Below are positions 19,525 through 28,735 of a stretch of 34,144 bases of DNA, in pieces (the stretch's first letter is position 1; each line of letters starts with the position of its first letter). Below the pieces are notes generated by a model, which saw nothing but the letters and a program-made list of their open reading frames with translations, was not told where the DNA came from and did not search any database. The position numbers and the translations under genes are program-made. The stretch is from Helicobacteraceae bacterium 4484_230. Lineage in GTDB: Bacteria; Campylobacterota; Campylobacteria; Campylobacterales; Sulfurimonadaceae. Location: NCBI GenBank assembly GCA_002085085.1, contig MZGN01000006.1, positions 1 through 34,144 on the forward strand, written 5' to 3'.

Positions 19525-20115
19525 TCAACTGTTAAGCAGCCCGCTGCCTATTACGTGATAGGTTACATACTTAAACCTGTCATTCAGTCTGACACCGCCT
19601 ATTGCAGCAACGGGATGAAGAGATGTTGAAGCCAGACTGTCCAAAGAATCGGACAAAACCTGTGCATCGGATTTGGTATCCGTATTGCGATAAGCCCCAA
19701 GTCCGATATAGTCAACATCGAGCCCATTGGCCTGCAGAATTTCATCCTTGTTGTGTGTGGATAATCCAATCAGCTTTTTACTACCTATCATATCTCTGAT
19801 CTTATCAATCGCTATCTTTGGATCGGCAGCTATCTGAACAAGATCTTCCTGTCCAAGATGTATACCGTCACACAGTTTATGCAGAGGCAGCATATCATTT
19901 ACAATCAGTGTCTTGTTCCACATACTGCGTAATTCAGTCAACTGGGATGCGATCAGATCAATATTGTCCGATTTATTCCTATACTGGACAATCTCTGCAC
20001 CAAGATCATTGCATCTTGCAATAAAAAATTCAAGTGAAATGCCCCTCTGATCCAGCATTGCCTGATCACACAGGGCGTAGAGGCGAAGTGGGTTAAAGCC
20101 GTGGTCACTGTCCAC
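19525..20115 (-). CDS. thiE: Thiamine-phosphate synthase-like (TenI/ThiE family) protein
   Basis: 196 aa; LYALCDQAML, IVQYRNKS, LIVNDMLPLHKLCDGIHLGQED, IGLSTHNKDEI, DYIGLGAYRNTDTK, VAAIGGV, VIGSGLL. Confidence 0.82.
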   Translation of the reverse strand: MDSDHGFNPLRLYALCDQAMLDQRGISLEFFIARCNDLGAEIVQYRNKSDNIDLIASQLTELRSMWNKTLIVNDMLPLHKLCDGIHLGQEDLVQIAADPKIAIDKIRDMIGSKKLIGLSTHNKDEILQANGLDVDYIGLGAYRNTDTKSDAQVLSDSLDSLASTSLHPVAAIGGVRLNDRFKYVTYHVIGSGLLNS

Positions 20116-20120
20116 GGCGG

Positions 20121-20963
20121 CTACGGCATCATAAGCTTTAAGAGATCACCGATCGTCTTTTTCATATCGTTACGGTTGACAACCATATCGACCGAACCTT
20201 TTTCAAGGAGAAACTCAGCTCTCTGAAAACCTTCCGGAAGATCTGCACCGATTGTCTGCTGAATCACACGCTGCCCCGCAAAACCGATCAGTGCGCCAGG
20301 TTCAACAATTATTATATCGCCCAGTGTGGCAAAAGATGCACTGACACCACCCATTGTCGGATCAGTAAGAAGAGAAATATACGGCAGTTTTTCATCTGCC
20401 AAGCGGGCAAGTGCAGCAGATGTTTTACTCATCTGCATAAGAGAAAAGGTACTCTCCTGCATCCGTGCCCCGCCGCTTGCACTTACAATAACAAGTCCTT
20501 GGCGCTTCTCAATGGCACGATCGACTGCACGCACTATCTTCTCGCCTTCGACCGACCCCAAAGAACCGCCCATAAATGCAAAGTTAAATACCACGAGCTG
20601 AACAGGAGTGCCCTCGATAGTACACTCTCCGCTTACAACCGAAGAGCGGCGCCCTGTTTTTTTCTCACCCTCTTCCACTCTTTTTGCATAACTTTTTTTA
20701 TCGACAAATTTCAGAGGGTCTACAGGTTTCAGGTTTGCATCATACTCCTGGAAGCTTCCCTCGTCAGCCATAAATCTGATACGCTGATCAACATTGATAC
20801 GCAGGTGAAAGCCGCATTTTGGACAGACATACTTTTGATTGTCTATCTCTTTATAATACATCAATGCCTGACAAGAAGTACATTTGATCCAATGTGCCGG
20901 CGTTTCACCTTTGCCCGGCTGTTTTTTATTGGTATCACTGCTGAAAATGTCAAAAAGACTCAT
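20121..20963 (-). CDS. accD: Acetyl-CoA carboxylase carboxyltransferase subunit beta
   Basis: 280 aa; HWIKCTSCQALMYYKEIDNQKYVCPKCGFHLRI zinc finger, GGSLGSVEGEKIVRAVDRAI, SASGGARMQES, TDPTMGGVSASFA. Confidence 0.96.
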   Translation of the reverse strand: MSLFDIFSSDTNKKQPGKGETPAHWIKCTSCQALMYYKEIDNQKYVCPKCGFHLRINVDQRIRFMADEGSFQEYDANLKPVDPLKFVDKKSYAKRVEEGEKKTGRRSSVVSGECTIEGTPVQLVVFNFAFMGGSLGSVEGEKIVRAVDRAIEKRQGLVIVSASGGARMQESTFSLMQMSKTSAALARLADEKLPYISLLTDPTMGGVSASFATLGDIIIVEPGALIGFAGQRVIQQTIGADLPEGFQRAEFLLEKGSVDMVVNRNDMKKTIGDLLKLMMP

Positions 20964-21047
20964 AAAAACTCCTTGTACGCATTAAAAATATTTAGTATTC
21001 GAATTGTACCAAAAATACTATAAGAGCACCTCCGGTAGAGAGAAACT

Positions 21048-22430
21048 TTATCCAAGAATGGATTTTACAATCTCTCTGGCAGCCTCACGTCCGTCATATG
21101 CAGCAGTAACAACGAGGTCCGCTCCACGGTAACAGTCACCTCCGGCATATATACCGGATGTTGTAGTCTGATATTTCTCATCAACGACTATGCCGTTCCA
21201 GCTATTTGTCTCTATTCCATTTTCTGCCAAAAATGCAGGTGCTTCAGGGTTAAAACCCAGTGCCATTATCACTACATCAGCTTTTATCTGATAGGCGCTG
21301 CCTTTGACCTCTTCCATTCTCTGGCGTCCGCTCTCGTCTTTTGGCCCCAAAACAGTTTTAATCACCTCTATTCCAACAGCCCTGCCGTCATCGCCCAGTA
21401 TAATCTCTTTCGGAGATGCAAAAAAGGCAAAGTCAACACCCTCCTCCACTGCATTTTTATACTCTTTTTGTGAGCCCGGCATATTGTATGCGTCACGTCG
21501 ATAGAGACAGGTCACGCTTTTTGCCCCCTCACGTTTAGCAGTACGGACACAGTCCATGGCTGTGTCACCGCCTCCTATAACAACAATGTCCATGTCTTTA
21601 AAATCAAACTTTTTTTCATAAGAGAGGCCAAAATTTTTACGCTGAATGGCATTGAGATACTGCATGGAAACATATACGTTTGATGCATTCTCCCCATTTA
21701 TACGGGCGACCTTGGCACGTGTCGCACCGATACCTATAAAAATTGCATCATGCTGATCAGCTATTTCGGCAAAAGTTATATCCTTGCCTACTTCACAGTC
21801 AAGAACCAGCTTCATACCTGCATCTGTCAAAATACCTATACGGCGCTCAACAACTTTTTTATCGAGCTTAAAGTTTGGAATGCCATATGTCAAAAGTCCG
21901 CCGGCACGGTCTGCGCGCTCATACATGGTAACACCGATACCGGAACGAAGCAGATATGTGGCCGCAGAGAGTCCTGCCGGACCGGAACCTATAATTGCTA
22001 CTTTTTTGTCTGACGAGATAGCGGGAAATTCCGGTTTAAGGCCTTTTCTAAAACCCTCCTCGCTTATAAATGTCTCAACAGAACCTATTGTAATTGCACC
22101 GTGGCCGTCATTTAGTGTACAGTCACCTTCACAAAGCCTGTCATGGGGACATACGCGCCCCATGACTTCCGGAAACGGAGACGGCTCATTGGAGAGTCTG
22201 AATGCAAGCTCAAGGTCATTTTCCGCTACACTTTTAAGCCACTGGGGGATATAGTTATGCAGCGGGCATTTGTTCAGACAGAATGGATCCCCGCACTGGA
22301 TGCAGCGTTCACTCTGCACCGACGCCTCCGTGCGGTCAAGCAGTTCATATATCTCATTAAAATCTTTTGTACGCTCAACAACCAAACGTTTGGAAGGGTC
22401 TATGCGTCCTATATTTACAAATTCTCTCAT
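21048..22430 (-). CDS. gltD: Glutamate synthase small subunit
   Basis: 460 aa; CIQCGDPFCLNKCPLHNYIPQW, VCPHDRLCEGDC, VAIIGSGPAGLSAATYLLRSG, VVIGGGDTAMDC, YAGGDCYRGADLVVTAAYDGREAA. Confidence 0.95.
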   Translation of the reverse strand: MREFVNIGRIDPSKRLVVERTKDFNEIYELLDRTEASVQSERCIQCGDPFCLNKCPLHNYIPQWLKSVAENDLELAFRLSNEPSPFPEVMGRVCPHDRLCEGDCTLNDGHGAITIGSVETFISEEGFRKGLKPEFPAISSDKKVAIIGSGPAGLSAATYLLRSGIGVTMYERADRAGGLLTYGIPNFKLDKKVVERRIGILTDAGMKLVLDCEVGKDITFAEIADQHDAIFIGIGATRAKVARINGENASNVYVSMQYLNAIQRKNFGLSYEKKFDFKDMDIVVIGGGDTAMDCVRTAKREGAKSVTCLYRRDAYNMPGSQKEYKNAVEEGVDFAFFASPKEIILGDDGRAVGIEVIKTVLGPKDESGRQRMEEVKGSAYQIKADVVIMALGFNPEAPAFLAENGIETNSWNGIVVDEKYQTTTSGIYAGGDCYRGADLVVTAAYDGREAAREIVKSILG

Positions 22431-22431
22431 A

Positions 22432-25400
22432 CTAGTCCCCTTTCTCTTGGTTAAGTGGAAGTTTCTTAAGATTTTTTGGGCGCACCAGCCAGAAATTACG
22501 TATCTCTACCCTGAAATTGTCAAGGATGCATTGCGCTTTTTCGCTTCCGGTCTCTACCACATACTCTTTTAAAAGCCGTTTCAGATAGTGTCTGGCTTCA
22601 TCACCTTCATCCGTATCGATACGCGCAGCTTCAATCAGCTCCTGGTTTATATTTTCTATAAAGTCATGATTGCTGTCGTAAACAAAAGCGATACCTCCGG
22701 TCATACCGGCACCGAAGTTTATTCCCGTACCGCCGAGTATCACAACAATACCTCCGGTCATATATTCACATGCATTGTCGCCGGTTCCCTCTACTATGGC
22801 CAGTGCACCGGAATTACGCACGGCAAAACGCTCGCCGACTGATCCGTTTATAAAGAATTTTCCGCCTGTCGCACCATAAAGACAGGTGTTTCCCCCGGCA
22901 CTGAACGCTTCTCCCTGCTGAGGAGCCGTAACAACGATCTTTCCGCCATGCATTCCCTTGCCGATATAATCATTGGCAACACCATCAAGTTTGATACTGA
23001 TCCCGTTGATCAGGAAAGCCCCGAGAGCCTGACCGGCAATACCTTTTAGATCTATCTGGATCGTATTCTCTTTCAGTCCGACATCTCCATAGTATTGGGC
23101 GATCTCGCCACTGACGCGCGCCCCGAAGCTTCTGTTTAGATTGCAAATATTGCGGCTAATGCGGATCGGATAGTCAGGATGTTTGATTGCCTGCATCGCC
23201 TCTTTAAGCACATCCTGCTCAAACGCATTGTCATCAAACGGTTCATTGAATTCATATTGACAGGTATCCACACCCTCTTCTTTGTGCAGTACCGAACTAA
23301 AATCAAATTTTTCGGCAAACGGATCATCCAGCACTTTAAGCAAATCGCTGCGGCCGATCATCTCCTCCATTGTTCTGAAACCAAGCTCGGCCATAATTGC
23401 ACGTACGTCCTCAGCCAGAAGGGTAAAATAGTTGACAATCTGTTGAACATTTCCTTTGAAGTAGTCACTTCTAAGTACTTCATTCTGTGTCGCAATACCG
23501 ACAGAACAACGGTTAACGTGGCAGATGCGCAGCAGTTTACAGCCTATGATAGTCAACACTCCAGTACCGAATGCATAGCTTTCTGCGCCAAGCAGTGCAG
23601 CTTTAACAACATCGAGACCCGTCTTCAAACCGCCATCCGTCTGCACTTCTACCAACTCCCGCAGGTTGTTGGCTTTAAGAGCGTTATGTGCCTCGGAGAG
23701 TCCAAGCTCCCATGGGTTACCGGCAAATTTTATTGAGGTAAGAGGTGCAGCGCCGGTACCGCCGTCACCACCTGAGATTATGATCTTGTCCGCATATGCC
23801 TTGGCAACTCCGGCAGCAATGGTTCCAACACCGGCTGTCGAAACCAGTTTAACCGCAATTCTTGCCTTTGGGTTCACCTGCTTCATATCGAAGATCAACT
23901 GTGCAAGATCTTCGATCGAGTAGATATCATGGTGCGGTGGCGGCGAGATAAGTGTTACGCCGGCCACGGTATGGCGCAGGCGTGCAATTAGTCCTGTAAC
24001 CTTATGCCCCGGCAGTTGACCGCCTTCACCCGGCTTGGCACCCTGTGCTACTTTGATCTGGATCTCTTCGGCACTTCTGAGATAGGCTGGTGTAACCCCG
24101 AAACGGCCGGATGCAACCTGCTTTATCTTGGAGTTTCTGTTAGTATCGAAACGCTCTGGGTCTTCACCGCCCTCTCCGGAGTTTGACTGTGCGCCTATCG
24201 TGTTCATAGCTTCGGCAATGCACTCGTGAGCTTCCGGAGAAATGGAGCCCAGACTCATAGCTGCCGATGCAAAACGCTTGAATATCTCCTCTTTTGGCTC
24301 AACTTCGCTGATATCAATGGCCTCCCTGTCTGGAGCAAACTCCAGAAAGTCACGTATAAACTTCAGGCCGCGTCCATTGACCAGGGATTTTAGATGTTCG
24401 AAATCTTTTTTATCGCCACTTTTGACGGCAGCATGAATAGCCTGTATCACATCCGGACCAAAATCGTGATGCTCTTGGCCATGGTAGAACTTATAGAAAC
24501 CTCCAATATTCAGTGGAAAGATGCGGTTAAAACCATTCTCTTCAAATGCTTCGCAGTGAGCCTTTTTCAAACGCTTGTCAATATCTTCATAACCAAGGCC
24601 CGGAACCATTGCATGGGAATCACTGAAACAGTCTTTGACTATCTCACGGCTTAGACCCATTACATCAAACAGCCCCGAGTTTCTGTAAGAGGCGATCGTG
24701 GCTATCCCCATCTTTGACATTATCTTCAGCAATCCGGCATTCAATGCACTGTGGACACCTTTAAGGGCATCACTGCAGCTCATATCTATCGCTTTAGAGT
24801 CTTCAAGACGCTGCGCGACCGTTGCAAACAGAAGGTTTGGATAGATAGCATTCGCACCATATCCAAGCAGTGTCGCTGCCCCGTGTGAATCCACTACTTC
24901 CCCGGTTATGGCAACGATAGAGACAAGATGACGCACACCTGCGGACAAAAGTGCCCTGTTTAGCCGGCCAACTACCATAATCATCGGTATAACGGCATTA
25001 TCTTTATCAAAACCGCTGTCATCCAAAATAACGATGCGGACCTTGTTCTCTTTTACCTCAGCTATAACTTTTTTCATCAAAACTTCAAGGGCCTTTTTTA
25101 GATCACCTTTGTATGCCGTAGAAAATGTCTTGTTGTAATAAAAGTCCTGGTAACGTGGAGATTTTTTGTCTCCGAAAGATTTAAGGACATCAAGCTTCTC
25201 TTTAGTAATGATCGGGGATATTGCTTTTAGGCGCTGTGCATGTGAAGGAGCTTCGTTGAGGATATTGTGCAGCTCGCCAAAACCGGTATTTAGACTCATC
25301 ACCACTTTTTCACGGATCGGGTCAATAGGCGGATTTGTGACCTGCGCAAACTTCTGTTTAAAATAGTCACTGAAATTTCTCTGACGGACACTGAATGCGG

Positions 25401-26898
25401 CAAGAGGTGTATCATCCCCCATGGAGCCGACAGCCTCTTTGCCATCTTTCATCATAGGCTCTATTACCTGCTCTATGATCTCATGAGTAATATTGAAATA
25501 ACGCTGTCTGCAAGTAAAATTTTCATCATCGAACTCACACAGTTTGACATACTGCTCTTCCACATGCTCCTGGAGATAGATCATATGCTCATTCAGCCAC
25601 TTCATGTAAGGGTTGGATGATTTCAGATAATTGTTGATCTCATTATCTTTCAGTACTTTTCCAAATTTGAGATCGAGGCCGAGCATCTGACCTGACTGCA
25701 GACGTCCCCGCTCCTTTATCTCATCCTGTTCTATATCTATGACACCGTACTCACTTGCAATCAGAAGTGTGTCATCTTTGGTTATTACATATTTGGATGG
25801 ACGCAGACCGTTCCTGTCAAGTACACACCCGATATAACGGCCATCGGTAACAGAAAATGCTGCCGGACCATCCCATGCCTCAAAAACAGTAGAGTGGTAT
25901 TCATAAAAAGCGCGCAGCTCTGCATCCATATGCGGCGCATTCTGCCATGGAGCCGGAATTACGGCACGCACAGCCTTGAAAAAGTCCATGCCGTTGACAA
26001 GAAGGAACTCCAGGAAGTTGTCGGCGCTGGCACTGTCTGATGCTCCGGGCTGAAGTATCGGCAATAGTCTGGATATCTCCTCTTTTGTAAACACTTCGCT
26101 CTCTATAGACTCGGATTTTATCTCGACATTAAATCTGTTTGCCTCTACGGAGTTTATCTCTCCGTTGTGAGCTACTGCCCTGAAAGGCTGGGCAAGCCTC
26201 CACATTGGCAGAGTGTTCGTAGAAAATCTTTGGTGAAAAAGCGAAAAAGAGATCTTGAAGCTTTCATCCTGAAGATCGACAAAGAACTCTTTGATGTGTG
26301 TCGGCATTACCAGTCCCTTATAGGAAAGAACACGTGATGACATAGAGGCGATATAAAAATCTTTATTCCCGATAAGCTCATGCTCTGCCTCTTTTCGGCT
26401 CAAATAGAGCAAAGCATCAAAACGTTTGTTTGCCATAATAGAGTTGGAGGTAATAAACATCTGTATGATTTTAGGCAGTGACGCAAGCGCCTGATCGCCC
26501 AATGCTTCTGTATTTATAGGCACTTCACGCCTCAATACCACTTTAAGATCATTGTTGATACAGACTTTCTCTACAACATCAAGCTCTCTTTTGTCCTTGC
26601 AGAAAACTGTAGCGACCGCAAACTGTTCAGGCAGCTCAACACCCTCTTTTTCAGCCGCTTTACGCATAAATTCTGTAGGCATTGAGAGCAGCAGACCGCT
26701 CCCGTCACCGGTCTTGCCGTCAGCTGCTACGGCACCACGGTGCATCATGCGCTCAAGTGCCGTTATTGCATTCTCAAGATTTTTGTGCGAAGCGCGGTTT
26801 TTGATATTTGCTATCAGACCAAAACCGCAGTTGTCTTTAAATGATCGCAGCAAATCGTGATATTCCGTCATATAGCCACCTTTAATCGTAATTTTCAC
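22432..26898 (-). CDS. gltB: Glutamate synthase large subunit
   Basis: 1488 aa; NCGFGLIANIKN, MMHRGAVAADGKTGDGSGLL, SNSGEGGEDPERF, GAKPGEGGQLPGHKV, SGGDGGTGAAPLTSIKFAG, GCKLLRICHVNRCSVGIATQ. Real start may be the Met at 26871 (MTEYHDLL). Confidence 0.96.
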   Translation of the reverse strand: MKITIKGGYMTEYHDLLRSFKDNCGFGLIANIKNRASHKNLENAITALERMMHRGAVAADGKTGDGSGLLLSMPTEFMRKAAEKEGVELPEQFAVATVFCKDKRELDVVEKVCINNDLKVVLRREVPINTEALGDQALASLPKIIQMFITSNSIMANKRFDALLYLSRKEAEHELIGNKDFYIASMSSRVLSYKGLVMPTHIKEFFVDLQDESFKISFSLFHQRFSTNTLPMWRLAQPFRAVAHNGEINSVEANRFNVEIKSESIESEVFTKEEISRLLPILQPGASDSASADNFLEFLLVNGMDFFKAVRAVIPAPWQNAPHMDAELRAFYEYHSTVFEAWDGPAAFSVTDGRYIGCVLDRNGLRPSKYVITKDDTLLIASEYGVIDIEQDEIKERGRLQSGQMLGLDLKFGKVLKDNEINNYLKSSNPYMKWLNEHMIYLQEHVEEQYVKLCEFDDENFTCRQRYFNITHEIIEQVIEPMMKDGKEAVGSMGDDTPLAAFSVRQRNFSDYFKQKFAQVTNPPIDPIREKVVMSLNTGFGELHNILNEAPSHAQRLKAISPIITKEKLDVLKSFGDKKSPRYQDFYYNKTFSTAYKGDLKKALEVLMKKVIAEVKENKVRIVILDDSGFDKDNAVIPMIMVVGRLNRALLSAGVRHLVSIVAITGEVVDSHGAATLLGYGANAIYPNLLFATVAQRLEDSKAIDMSCSDALKGVHSALNAGLLKIMSKMGIATIASYRNSGLFDVMGLSREIVKDCFSDSHAMVPGLGYEDIDKRLKKAHCEAFEENGFNRIFPLNIGGFYKFYHGQEHHDFGPDVIQAIHAAVKSGDKKDFEHLKSLVNGRGLKFIRDFLEFAPDREAIDISEVEPKEEIFKRFASAAMSLGSISPEAHECIAEAMNTIGAQSNSGEGGEDPERFDTNRNSKIKQVASGRFGVTPAYLRSAEEIQIKVAQGAKPGEGGQLPGHKVTGLIARLRHTVAGVTLISPPPHHDIYSIEDLAQLIFDMKQVNPKARIAVKLVSTAGVGTIAAGVAKAYADKIIISGGDGGTGAAPLTSIKFAGNPWELGLSEAHNALKANNLRELVEVQTDGGLKTGLDVVKAALLGAESYAFGTGVLTIIGCKLLRICHVNRCSVGIATQNEVLRSDYFKGNVQQIVNYFTLLAEDVRAIMAELGFRTMEEMIGRSDLLKVLDDPFAEKFDFSSVLHKEEGVDTCQYEFNEPFDDNAFEQDVLKEAMQAIKHPDYPIRISRNICNLNRSFGARVSGEIAQYYGDVGLKENTIQIDLKGIAGQALGAFLINGISIKLDGVANDYIGKGMHGGKIVVTAPQQGEAFSAGGNTCLYGATGGKFFINGSVGERFAVRNSGALAIVEGTGDNACEYMTGGIVVILGGTGINFGAGMTGGIAFVYDSNHDFIENINQELIEAARIDTDEGDEARHYLKRLLKEYVVETGSEKAQCILDNFRVEIRNFWLVRPKNLKKLPLNQEKGD

Positions 26899-27094
26899 TA
26901 ATAATCAATCAAACCAAATAGACAATTTTTTCGGTAAGAAAATTTTTCTACTGCCTTCGGAATAAATTAGGAAAACTCATTTTTAATATAATATTTATGC
27001 GATTTAAGCAAAGTTTAAATTACTTTACACTATTTAGAAAATCGCAAAAGTTTTTAATTATATTATCTGTTGGGTTAAATCTCTATATAAAAGG

Positions 27095-27100
27095 TATAAT
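27095..27100 (+). promoter_or_regulatory. Putative -10 element for recO
   Basis: TATAAT in an AT-rich 245-bp divergent intergenic region, 43 bp upstream of the recO ATG. Confidence 0.5.
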
Positions 27101-27143
27101 TTAAAAGATGGAAAATAAAACCCGTGTAAAAAAGAAGCAGTAG

Positions 27144-27761
27144 ATGCAAGGCTATATAATCAATATGAATCGTGCCCGCGAAGAGGATCTTGTAGTTACG
27201 ATTTTAACCCAAAAAAGCTTAGACACTCTTTATCGTTTCTATGGGGCGCGCCACGGTATGATCAATCTTGGTTTTAAAATAGATTTTGAGATCAACACTT
27301 CACTAAAATCCACCATTGCCCAGCTTCGTGATGTAATTCATATGGGATTTCCATGGGTAACGGACCGAAACCGCCTTTACCACTGGCAGCAGTTTACTTC
27401 CCTTTTTTATTATCATCTCAAAGATTCAGAAGAGACGGGAGAATTCTATTTCGATCTACTGGACAATGCAGCTTCACGCTGGCATCTGCAAAACCCAAAG
27501 CGTGTAGCCGTAGAATCCTATATAAAAATTCTGGAACATGAAGGACGTCTGCACAGAGAGATGCGCTGTTTTTTCTGTGAAAAGCCCATACAGGGCGAGG
27601 TTTCTGTTATTCGTTCCTATTTCCCCGCTCATCCGCACTGTTCGCATACACCAGGTACTGATCAAAATGCTTTGGTAGAATTGTTTGAAAATCAATCATC
27701 ATTTTTTTTAGATGACAGAGAAGTGGAACGGCTCTGGTTTGTTATGGCAGAAGGTTTATAA
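27144..27761 (+). CDS. recO: RecO-family recombination protein (Campylobacterota type)
   Basis: 205 aa; MQGYIINMNRAREEDLVVTILTQKSLDTLYRFYGARHGMINLGFKIDFE... and a CFFCEKPI...HC zinc-like motif. Confidence 0.8.
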   Translation: MQGYIINMNRAREEDLVVTILTQKSLDTLYRFYGARHGMINLGFKIDFEINTSLKSTIAQLRDVIHMGFPWVTDRNRLYHWQQFTSLFYYHLKDSEETGEFYFDLLDNAASRWHLQNPKRVAVESYIKILEHEGRLHREMRCFFCEKPIQGEVSVIRSYFPAHPHCSHTPGTDQNALVELFENQSSFFLDDREVERLWFVMAEGL

Positions 27762-27792
27762 AACCTACCTAATCTGCGAGCAGTATCAAAGA

Positions 27793-28458
27793 TTAGGCAA
27801 ACTGTGTTTTCAATTCATTGAAATAATATTTCAGATTATAAAGATAATCCCTGATAATTTCAATATCTCTTCCCTCTTTGCTGTATTCATTCATATCGGA
27901 AAGCACATCAGCTACGCCTCCGCTGCCAAGGCTTGAAGATGATCCCTTTATCATATGGGAAATATCATCTATCTGCTCAAAATCTTCATTATCAATTGCT
28001 GCTTCAAGTTTCGGCAACTCATCATCTATCTGCTGAATCAGCTCTTTTATAAACATATCAGCCTCATCCTGGGAAAGTCCCAGTTGTTCAACTGCGCGGG
28101 CATTGTTGAACTTATCATACTGCTTTATTTTCCGCTTCGGTTTAGCCTCTACAGCTTCAGATACCTTCTCTTCAATTTCTGCCTGCGGTTCAGCAATATC
28201 AGGCGACAACGCAACCTCTGCAGCTGCAGTTGTCTCTTTCTCTTCCAAGGGAGCTGGTGCTTCCGGTTCAATTTCAGCAACAGAAACCGCTGCTTGAGAA
28301 ACTTTATCTACAGTTTCTTTTTCCTGTTTACTTTCTCTCAGCTCTTCTTTGAGGCGTTCAAAATTTTTTTGCTTTTTGCGATTTGACTGCATTATAAAAA
28401 TAACAATTGCAACAACTATTACAAGAATGGCTGCAATAAGTGATAGCCACGTCATCAT
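27793..28458 (-). CDS. Membrane-anchored HPt-domain phosphotransfer protein
   Basis: 221 aa; N-terminal TM LIAAILVIVVAIVIFIMQ, Glu/Ala-rich linker, C-terminal helical bundle with DDISHMIKGSSSSLGSGGV (HPt H-x-x-K-G-S motif). Confidence 0.78.
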   Translation of the reverse strand: MMTWLSLIAAILVIVVAIVIFIMQSNRKKQKNFERLKEELRESKQEKETVDKVSQAAVSVAEIEPEAPAPLEEKETTAAAEVALSPDIAEPQAEIEEKVSEAVEAKPKRKIKQYDKFNNARAVEQLGLSQDEADMFIKELIQQIDDELPKLEAAIDNEDFEQIDDISHMIKGSSSSLGSGGVADVLSDMNEYSKEGRDIEIIRDYLYNLKYYFNELKTQFA

Positions 28459-28735
28459 ATACCCTCCCCTGCACTTTTAAGAAAACCTCAAACTTTAAAA
28501 ACAATACTATATATAAAATCTTGAAGCATCCTTGCTCTTAACTATGATAATATATATTTCACCTATTAAAACTTAAGAGAAAGAGTAAATATAAATTTAC
28601 AAATAACAAATGTGAGATTTTGTAAAAAATGCGGGTAAACACTCTTTATATAAGCAACCTGCAGACTCTTGGACAAAAAATAGATTATTATTTTACAATT
28701 TGAATGAAAGACACCTCTGAAATATATATTGCGGA

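Noticed and set aside
21784-22254. 156-aa ORF on the + strand
   Set aside because: Antisense to gltD; Ser/Pro/Arg-rich shadow translation.
28459-28735. 277-bp AT-rich gap between the HPt and GGDEF-EAL genes as an sRNA locus
   Set aside because: No convincing hairpin plus T-run or promoter pair; low-complexity AT sequence alone is not evidence.
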